Assembly (NCBI GenBank): GCA_030407085.1 | Contig: CM059587.1 | Location: forward strand, 18,945,001-19,009,000 | Reading direction: 5' to 3' | Source: Trichopria drosophilae | Lineage: Eukaryota > Arthropoda > Insecta > Hymenoptera > Diapriidae | DNA: 64,000 nt | Shown here: in pieces, positions 55,417 through 64,000 of the stretch | How the letters are laid out: each line of letters opens with the position of its first letter | Position numbering within the stretch: the first letter of the stretch is position 1 | Made by a program: the position numbers and the translations under genes | The notes under the pieces: generated by a model | Told to the model about the DNA's origin: nothing | What the model saw: the letters and a program-made list of their open reading frames with translations, nothing else | Database searches by the model: none

Positions 55417-56820
55417 GTAATATTTGAACAAGTGTAAAATGTATATTTTGGAAAATTAAATAAACAATAAATATTAGTAGATAAAATTAAATATTTTAAT
55501 TCTCATTGGAGTAAATGAATGAATTTTGATCGTTTCTAACGATATCTTAAGTTTTCATCGTTCTGTCGATGAACAGTTTTGAAAAACTCTCATTTTTGTT
55601 TTGTTTTTCTACATATTTCGGCAGAAAATTATTTTTATTTAATCGGCAATTGAAAGAGAGACCTCGAAATCATACGAAGTCACCAATGTAACTTTCAATT
55701 TACATGGCCGTATTCAAAATTAAATGAAATTTTTCAGTGAAGCTGTTAAAATCTAAGACAAATGATGTACATCATATGATTGTTGGCATGTATATTTCAT
55801 GACAGATTGTCGAAATTCAAGATGGTGGATTCAACATCGCCTCTTTTAAATATCATAACGGACAGCTGAGAACCTAAAACCAAATTCGTTTTCAGCTATT
55901 CCGAAAATCCCACGAATGGATTTTTTAAAATTATTTTTTGATTTATTTAAATTTTTAAAACAAAAATTATGAGAATTTTCCTATTTTCATCGACTACATT
56001 CGATTCTCCATTTTGAATTTCATATTAAGCAATCCTTGATGAATTTTTAGCCCTATTTATAGTTATTGTTTTCTTTGGAAATCTTATAGTTTTTTAGTTA
56101 AAATGTCTTAAACATAATGAGCGATAATTCTCGTTTTGGCCGCCATTTTGGATCACTCAAGTGTCAAAATTAACTTTTCAAACACAGTTTTCTGCAGTTC
56201 ATACTTTCCCTTCACCACCTAAGTTGGTTTCAAGATGATTCCGTAATGGACAGTTGATACAAAATCCAATTAAAAAAACAATTTCTGTATTTTTTACACT
56301 TAAATTCATTTTAGTAATAATTTATGTTTTTCTCTTACTTTTCATATCACTATTGGACAGATAAAAATTCATCAATTTCATGTGTTCAAAAATTGTTCAA
56401 AGGCCTGAATTTATCCCAGTTTAGCTCGGAAAGTGGTGAAAAAAATTACTCCGAGGGCGTTAATTGGTTAAACTCTATAAAAATCAATGTATCACCCAAA
56501 AATGTAAAATTGTTAATCGTATTATTTGAATATATAATTTAAAAAAATCGGCAGTTTTTAAAGTTTAAAGAAAAGAATATTTTATTAACAAATTTTAAAA
56601 ATTCAAGAATATTTCAAATTTCTTAAAAGAATTATTTTGGTAAAATGTCGAATTCCCACTAACCAAATTGGTGCTATATTTTAAAGTATACGTTACTTCA
56701 ATGCACACAAACTACAATTCAAATTTTTTGTAAGAATATTATACACATAGGAAATGTAATAATTAGGATAAATAATTGTTTTCATCTGTAAATGAATATT
56801 GTTCTTTATAATCGTTCTAA
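55417..56820. repeat. AT-rich sequence with copies of the dispersed GCCATTTTG repeat
   Basis: Words GATGGTGGATTCAACATCGCC (about 55822), CCATTTTGAATTTCAT (56011) and GGCCGCCATTTTGGATCAC (56140) belong to the window-wide repeat. No exon was found. Confidence 0.45.
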
Positions 56821-56824
56821 TTAA

Positions 56825-57138
56825 CTAAACCCGTACACGACAATCACTTTTCGAACGAAGTCGGTCTTATTTTAATTAAGGTACGAAAAGTTTGAACGAC
56901 ATAATATTTTTTACGAATCCGACTCGAAGGACCATTTTTATGTACCGAAAATTTTATAGTTTGCCAGCGCTCGACGAGTACAAAGTCGATCTTATTTTAA
57001 TTAAGGTGCGAAAAATTTATACTATATTATTTTTAATAAAAAATAAATAAAAACAATATTCTTCCTATCAATTAAACTTGCGCAACTTAATTAAAACAAG
57101 ATCGACTTCTTGAGAAAGTTTGTTGTGTACGGATTCAG
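56825..57138. mobile_element. TTAA-flanked MITE with ~60 bp TIRs
   Basis: TTAA (56821-56824), CTAAACCCGTACACGACAA, ... TTGTGTACGGATTCAG, TTAA (57139-57142). The TIR extends through GTCGGTCTTATTTTAATTAA. An internal direct copy of that last word is at about 56986. Confidence 0.8.
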
Positions 57139-57142
57139 TTAA

Positions 57143-58329
57143 CTATATAGTTAAGTATATCGTGCCTCGAGTAAGAACTTCTTATTTTTTGTTATTAAAA
57201 AAAAATGTTCAGAGCAAATATCTTATCAATTGTCATAATTATACTTAATAGGAACCGTATATAATAATATTTTATGTATAGTTCATACGCTTATTCCGTG
57301 TATTTATATACATTATTTAAGGTAATTACATATAATAAAGAGATTTTTAGAAAATAAATTCGTCATCAGATATTTTGTTGAGCGATAGGTTTTATCTACA
57401 GCATTTGTTTATAAGAACACTTTATTCAATATAACTATTCGAAATGAAATTGTACATATAAAAAATGGTCATAACACTAATTTATGTTGTCTAATAATAC
57501 ATAATTTTTTAACAAAAGTTAGGCAACGTGCATATTTTACTTTCGAAATGTTGCAACTTTGAAATAAATTTAAACATCTTGTGTTTTTTAAATTATAAAA
57601 TCGGAAAACGATAAGTTTGCGTGATAAATTTTCAAATGGGTGAATTTAAAAAATGTAATACTTATGAGACTCTGAGTACATAAATGGTCAATTTTTTACC
57701 AATTACGTAAAAATATTAATCTAAAAGTATAACCTTATATATCACTAAATATTTATAAATTATAATAATTGTAATGCTCAAGATATATAGAAAATGTATT
57801 CGAACATTAACCAATATCGGCAGGAGATTCTGTCATGTTTTCAAAAACATTAAAATGCAACTTTGAATATGATGTATTTTTCTCACGCTAGGAACGCAAA
57901 CACCGATTTTGCTCCCTAATTGCATAATGTACTATTTCTTCACGCTAATATAATTTTGAGATCATTGATATTTGTTAAATTCTTGTCCACTAGTTTTGAC
58001 AGGCGTTTTGATTATTTTGATTTGAATCATGATATTATGCAAGCTGTTTTTATATTTTTCAATGTAATACAAAGTGTCATTCAGTTATTGTGCAAGCTCG
58101 AATCAGTTCTTAAACATTAAAAATCGACGTATTTATATTAACACATTTCGAATAAATGATATGTTCCAATACACCGGTAAAAGTAAATGTAAATAGATGT
58201 GACAATGTAAAAGTTACAAATGTTTAAAAACCCTGGACAAAATTTGAAAATTAAATTAAATACAATATAACTTCATTTTTGACGATAATTTTATAGATTT
58301 TTGATTGTTTTTTAAATTATTTTAAAAAT
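57143..58329. other. AT-rich sequence, nothing recognised
   Basis: The 66-codon ORF at 57920-58120 has no supporting splice or homology signal. Confidence 0.35.
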
Positions 58330-59655
58330 TACACCAAAGCTGACTGTTCAGTTTTCGGATTTGGACTCAGAGGACAAAAATACGTAGAAATACACTGGTC
58401 TCGTCATCGAGCCATAATCGTTTTGTTTGTTTTTGCTCTGAACTGGAGTTTTTGGGCTTTTTTTTGTAGTTTTTAAAGATTATCTCAGAAACTACAGCTA
58501 ATCTGAGTGCTCTGACCTCGAATTCGGATTCAAGGAGCAGCAATACAAGGGAATACACTGGCATGGTCAACCAGCCAAAACCCTTTTGATTGTTTCTGCT
58601 TGAACTCGAGTTTTTGGCTGTTTTTTGGCAGTTTTTAAAAACTATGTCAACAACTAGAGCCAATCTGAAAGTTCTGACTTCAGATTCGGATTCAGGGCAC
58701 AGAAATACATGGGAATGCACTGGTGTAGTCAATCGGCCAAATCGTTTTGATTGTTTTTGTCTTCAACCTGCGGTTTTGGCTGTTTTTTGTCAATTTTTCG
58801 AATTTATCACAAAATACTACAGCCAAGCTGACTGTTCTAACCTTGAATTCGGATTCATGCATCAAAAATACCTGGGAAAACACGGGTGTGGTCATCGGGC
58901 CAAAATCGTTTTGTTTGCTTTTGCCCTGAACTCGCGTTTTTGCTGTTTTTCATCAGTTTTTCGGCAGTTTTTCGACATTCTGTCAAAAACTACAACGAAG
59001 TTTAATGTTCTGATATCGGATTCTGATTCAGGGGGCAAAAAAAAAACGGAAATAAACTGGTGTCGTCACCGAGACAAAATTGTTTTGTTTGTTTTTGCTT
59101 TTAACTTGTTTTTTTGACTTTTTTTTTGTCGTTTTCCGACATTATGTCGAAAACTACAAAAAGTTGACTATCCGGTTTTCGGTTTCAGGAAGAAAAAAAA
59201 CGTGGGAATATACTGGTGGGGTTACCGAGCCAAACCCGTTTTATTTATTATTGCATTTAACATGTTTTTTTTTCCTGGTTTTTGGTAGTTTCCCGAAATT
59301 ATCTATAAAACTACAGTCAAGCTGATTGTTCTCGCCTCGAATTTGGATTCAGGGAACAAAAATAAATGCGAATACACTGGTGTAGTCAATCGGCCAAAAT
59401 CGTTTTGATTGTTTTTGCCTTCAACCTGCGTTTTTGTCAGTTTTTTGAGAGTTTTTAAGATTATCTCAAAAACTACAGACAAACTGACTGTCTTGTTTTC
59501 GGGTGCGGATTCAGGAGGCAAAGTCACATGGGAATACACTGGTGGAGTTACGGAGCCAAAACCGTTTTATTTGTTCTTGCATTTAACTTGCTTTTTAGGC
59601 TGTTTCTGTCAGTTTTTCGAAATTATCTAAAAAACTACAGCCAAGCTGCAAATGA
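58330..59655. repeat. Degenerate tandem array, ~8 units of ~165 bp
   Basis: Each unit runs: TCGGATTCAGGG, AATACACTGG, GTCAT(C/A)GGCCAAAATCG, TTTTGTTTGTTTTTGC, a TTTTTCG-rich part, then AAAAACTACAGCCAAGCTGA. The GGATTCA words fall near 58360, 58533, 58690, 58852, 59020, 59186, 59346 and 59508. Because the period is close to 165 = 3 x 55, open frames appear on both strands (for example 58590-59117); these are not genes. Confidence 0.9.
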
Positions 59656-61611
59656 TTTAACCTCGTTTTTTCATAATAGGGTTTGTCATATTAGACGCTG
59701 GAGTTAAAAAATATAATTCCACATTCACATGCTTAGATACGAATTAAAGAGAAGTTCACAATACAAACTTCAAGTGAATTAAAAGTAAAATGTGAGCATA
59801 TGGTTATTTTTAACAGGTAAATACTGTATACTCCGTCATGACAAAATTTACTCAAGTCATTATCAAAACTATTTGGAGTAACTTGTAAGTGCAATATTCT
59901 AAATTTACATTTATTTAAATATATTTAAAAGGTTTCACGAATAAAATTTGATTACAGTTTTGTAAATCAAAATGTATTACATTTTTTAGTTCACTCGTAT
60001 ATTTGTAATATTTAATGTATTTGTAACACGATGTAAACACCATCATTCCAAAAAGTAAAATTTAATTTTAACTTAATTAAAAACCTGGTAAAATTAACAA
60101 AATCACTTAAAATTTTTGAAAAAACTTCGTAAAAAAAAAACATTTATATACCTCTTATTTTAATACTGTATTTATGTTTTTTTATTGTATTTCAGAATAA
60201 TCGAAGTTTCATATATAATGGTTTAAGCTTTTTTTAATACACTTTCTTTTTACAGGAATTCAAAAAGCTACAAGCTACAAGCTATATTGTATATTAAGAA
60301 TGGGCTGACGCTCGATAATTCCCAAATGCAGTTTTCGTCCAAGGGCGCCAAAACGAGCTTCGCGTCCGGATGATTAAAAAGCAATTTTTTATTCTTTAAT
60401 CTCCTTTTTTAAGGTACTGAACAAATTAAACAATTTTCTTTTTATATTTTCTAGTTTCTTCAATAAATACAAATATTTTAAAATAAAATTGAATAATTGA
60501 AAACGTTTCGTTTAAGGTTAATATAAGCTTAAGGAGCTCTTAAATTACCATTAACATAGTGTATGTTAAGTGTTAAAGGTTGTCTAAATGCAAGCTTCAT
60601 AAGCGTAACTTGAGCGACAAGAGATTATTTTCGTTTAATAAAATTATTATGTCTATTTTGCTATTCATGAACATTTAATGTGTAACAATCAGGGAATATT
60701 AAATGAAAGAACATTATTGTCTGCTTTACTACTCTCTAAATCTGAATTAATTAAAAACTACCAATAAGAAAATAAAAAGTGAGTCACCAAATGAATTAAT
60801 AATCATTTTTGCTAATAAAAAGTTAAAACTTAATAATTTGTTCCTAATTCTACAAACTACTAAACTAAAAAAGTCAATATCTACGTGTAGATTAGTAGGA
60901 TTTTACCAGTGAATTAGTGTTTTCGTAATATTTGTCAGCAACAAAACTTACTAATTGATTGGAACCCACTTTTCGCTGTAGATAAGTCGGTTTTGATTAA
61001 TTCAAGTTTAGAGAGTACGGAAATGGTTTACTATTATTTGTTATCCCGTGTTTCTTTTTAAAATGGTACGATTAACTATATATTTTTCTCTCTGCGTGGT
61101 CTGCATGTTTCGTTAGATCGTTTTTTAATGAACAGCTCAATTAAAGGACGATTTATTTTGATAGTCAATGAAGCTTGGGCTTTACATGGAAATACGGATA
61201 TTCGATTCACATATTTCACAGAAAGCACTCTCGTAGTCTCGACTTAAGAATTTGTACCCATTTAGACGGTTTTTTAATGTTTTATGAATAAATATATATG
61301 AATTATTGTGTCTGCCTCACTTTGCGTACTGCATTTTAGTATATGGTCCTTGTATTATCGACAAACACCCGAACAAGGAACGATTGTTTGTGTTTTGTGT
61401 ACGGCAAACGGAAATCATCTACGTTTCAAAGATCAGGATGGTATAAAATGCACAAGTGATGGGAAATCTTAACCTCAATATATAAGCTATATAAGGCTCC
61501 GGAAAATCTTTTTGAAAAACTAAAAATGCTGTGAAAAAATGTCGCGTATCATCACACAGGTGGAGTTTTCTGCTCGCTCCATTTTCAGAGAAACTCTACC
61601 AAGATAACATT
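59656..61611. other. AT-rich sequence, no supported gene
   Basis: A candidate acceptor at 60256 (TTTTTACAG|GAATTC) is followed by a short GC-richer stretch to about 60375 (CGTCCAAGGGCGCCAAAACG), but no frame continues the exon at 55416. Confidence 0.35.
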
Positions 61612-61613
61612 TA

Positions 61614-61885
61614 CAGTAGAACCCCTCTACCTTGAACAAGGCGTGCCAGCGTTTCCCCGACAACCCCGTTACATTGAACATCCCTTCCCGTCCGCTTGTC
61701 CTCCAGTATTCCGCCATCTTGCCGCATGACGGAATGATTGCGTATGCACGAGTGCAACTGCCAGCTGAAAATAACATTACAGTGGGAGTAAGGGGAGGAA
61801 GAAAATGTTCAATCTGACGGGGTGAAATCGTTCAATCTAGCGGGGTGTTCAATGTAGCGGGAGTTCAATGTAGAGGGGTTCTACT
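61614..61885. mobile_element. TA-flanked MITE, pogo/Tc1-type ends
   Basis: TA (61612-61613), CAGTAGAACCCCTCTACCTT, ... ATGTAGAGGGGTTCTACTG, TA (61886-61887). The TIR is about 26 bp; subterminal copies of GTTCAATGTAGCGGG follow. The CAGTAGAACC start and TA target fit pogo/Tigger-like MITEs. Confidence 0.85.
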
Positions 61886-61918
61886 GTACCATGCTTTTCC
61901 TTATTCTGCACGGAGAAA

Positions 61919-62193
61919 AATTTCTTTGGAAATTTTACTATTCCACATGGTTATTAGGAAACAGATTTGCATTAGGCGAAATTTCCTATTCTTTCGGCTA
62001 AAATTTACTAAAATTTGTGTACTTTTTACCATAACATTCTGAATTTTTGGCAAAACTAACATTAAACATTCCGGAAAGGTATGATAAAAATAACAAAAAT
62101 TGTAGTAAATTTCAGCAAAAAGAATAAGAAATTTTCGCCTGATGCAAGTCTATCCCTTAATAACCACGTGTAATAGTAAAATTTCCAAAGAAA
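61919..62193. repeat. 275 bp hairpin (foldback MITE)
   Basis: TTTCTTTGGAAATTTTACTA pairs with TAGTAAAATTTCCAAAGAAA, and CATTAGGCGAAATTTCCTAT with the inverse near 62130. The arms are about 115 bp. It starts 32 bp after the pogo-type MITE. Confidence 0.75.
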
Positions 62194-64000
62194 GTTATTT
62201 ATTTAATGAAGTTACATATTACGCGAAGCTAGGACAAGGGTAATTCTACTGAAAGCTAATTGCAGCAGAAAAAATTCGTCGGAAATAAACAGATTTATAA
62301 TACATGTTTACAAAACCTGAAATTGATAATATTGTGTTTCTGAATTCATTCCATAACTGGATAAAAAAGTGTCGCATGACTGAATATTAATTAATTTTAT
62401 AAATAAATTGAAAACATTTTACGTCAAACCAGACACTTTTTGGGCTCGAGGTACCGGATTTGGCCGCTAGTTTTATACGCATTCTTTGGACAAAATAAAT
62501 ACAGCAAATAATGTTTTCGTGTTGTTTTTTTTTAAAGTTACAAATAAAACTCCCAGTTTTAAATATTCATAACTACAGTTGTTTTTGTCATACAAACTTG
62601 AACTGGTGCTCATATTCAAGCTCAGAACGCGTAATTTCACAAAAAAAAAACAGTGAATTATAAAAAATAAAAAATTCAATATTCTACGAACAAAACTATT
62701 TTTAAATGTAGTTGTGAATGTCAACACCGGGAGTTAATACCTTGAACAAAATTTTAGCATAATACATGAAAAATTCTCTACCAATCCTACAAAGTTTCAA
62801 AATGGAGAACCGACGGCGTATGTTTTTTTAAAGCATTCGAATTGAACGCTGATGTAATTATAATGATAAATATGCCCACGGATATAAATATTACTCTTTT
62901 AGTGTTTTTTTTTTGTAAATAAAACAAGACCACATAAAAAATTTGTTTCGAAACCAATTGAATCAGACATAATTAATCTCTGAAGGTACTTCTCAAACAA
63001 AAAAAAATAACACAAGACCACAAAATTTTTTTGTTCCACAACTTGAATCAAAAGTGGAGGATCTTATAGATTTTTGGTTGCTGAAAATAAATTAGTTGTC
63101 CAAGTTAATTCCTCGTTTCAGGTTTTTTACATATCCTAACCTTAAATTGCCGAAAAGTATATTTTTTAATACTTTTCGGATCAGATATCTTTCAATTCTG
63201 ACGTCATGGGTCAAATCGAATAATGGATCCGTAAAATCTGGTCAAAAATCTATAAGATCCACTATGTTTGATTCAAGTGATCTGGACACAAATTTTTGTT
63301 TGTGGTTCTATGTATTCTAATGAACGAAATATCATTGATCAGTATTTTTTTAAATTTATATAGAAACAAATTTGTTTTAAAAAATAGATTCCATCGGTTC
63401 TCCATTATGCAAATTTCCAAATTTGTAGAGAATTTATCAAGTATTGCAGTAAAGCTTAATTCGAGGTTGTAACTCGCGGTATTCACCTTCAAATTTACAT
63501 TTACAGATTGTTTTGTTCGTAAAAAATGGAATGTTTTATTTTTCACAATTTAAATTTTTTTTTTCGTAAAAGTACATGTTTTGAAGTTCAAAATTATTAG
63601 CACCGATTCAAGTCCGAACGACACAAACAACCATAATTAAGAGTATTTGAAACTGAAAGTGTTTTCCGCTTTCGTCTTTTTTTGTAAATTTTCAACTTGT
63701 TGTAACTTTTAAAATACAGATAAAAAATATTACAAATTTGTTTGTCGTATTTATTTTATTCAAAGTGTCTCGAGTCCGAAAAGTGTTCAGGATGATGTGG
63801 AATCGTTCCTATACGTTTGGTTTCGTCAACTGCTTTCAAATCTTGAATTAAAAATGATGGATAAAAAATATTATTTTAAATTTAAATTCCAAATATTGAC
63901 ACATGACGTAACATTTCGAAAACATAATTTCATTTTTAAAGGAATCAATCTATAATCAACGTATATCCAGGGTTTACAAATTTAAAAAAATGGTCTCTTA
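62194..64000. other. AT-rich 3' end of window with short repeat pair
   Basis: At 62918-62975 and 63008-63060 a unit AACA(A)AGACCACA...TTTGTTTC/TTC...TTGAATC is directly repeated. The GAATCAA...GGATCTTATAGATTTTTG part at 63048-63080 pairs inverted with 63245-63276. No gene was recognised. Confidence 0.45.

Noticed and set aside
58590..59117. 175-codon ORF and its antisense ORFs
   Set aside because: Product of the 165-bp tandem array whose period is a multiple of three; no known domain.
1..64000. tRNA, rRNA, snRNA genes, LTR retrotransposons or integrated viral genes
   Set aside because: Looked for cloverleaf boxes, paired LTRs with gag-pol frames and capsid or envelope-like frames; none seen by eye. 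A tRNAscan or Infernal run could still find small RNAs.

Overview
The window is AT-rich, intron-bearing animal DNA, most likely from an insect and probably hymenopteran (ant, bee or wasp). The evidence is its insect-like ortholog set (MFSD14/HIAT1, TBC1D7, ECSIT), GT-AG introns with AT-rich tails, degenerate CCTAA (TTAGG-type) repeats, and a dense load of Penelope, LINE, mariner and piggyBac-type fragments. No bacterial, plasmid, CRISPR or integrated-virus signal was seen. Coordinates were worked out by hand; family names come from recognising conserved protein motifs, not from a search.

Layout. 1-1250: minus-strand Penelope-like retroelement remnants. 1441-1733: a small inverted-repeat element. 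2160-18596 (+): an MFSD14/HIAT1-type major facilitator transporter gene with a GC-rich leader and six coding exons. Its introns are full of LINE scraps and large palindromic DNA elements. 18597-25230: 3' flank with a CCTAA/duplicated-repeat cluster, a 1.3 kb TTAA-flanked palindrome and an unassigned GC-richer stretch. 25309-38243 (-): the complete TBC1D7 gene in five exons, with introns of 6.1 and 5.8 kb carrying LINEs and TIR elements. 38729-39934 (+): the complete two-exon ECSIT gene, head to head with TBC1D7 across a 485 bp shared promoter. 40395-47543: a nursery of TIR elements, some nested. 48829-55416 (+): two short exons that look like the 5' end of another gene (possibly AGXT2-like), with a 3.6 kb mariner-like element in the intron. 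56825-64000: MITEs, a 165-bp tandem array and AT-rich intergenic or intronic DNA.

Function. MFSD14 is an orphan 12-TM solute carrier. TBC1D7 is the third subunit of the TSC1-TSC2 complex that restrains mTORC1. ECSIT is a mitochondrial complex I assembly factor and Toll/TRAF6 signalling intermediate. The divergent TBC1D7/ECSIT pair could be co-regulated; the other neighbours show no shared pathway.

The most unusual content is the mobile DNA. Three TTAA-flanked elements have CCC(A/T)TTAA-type ends, two of them palindromic over nearly their full length. A family with GGGTGATTC ends and 4-bp A/T target duplications has two inverted copies bracketing the ECSIT locus and a relative inserted inside a LINE reverse transcriptase. 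A mariner-like element has ~0.8-1 kb terminal repeats built from G-rich tandem units. A TA-flanked element contains a 92-bp tandem array and a nested TTAA element. I found no convincing new protein-coding system; the novelty is at the level of repeat architecture and gene arrangement.
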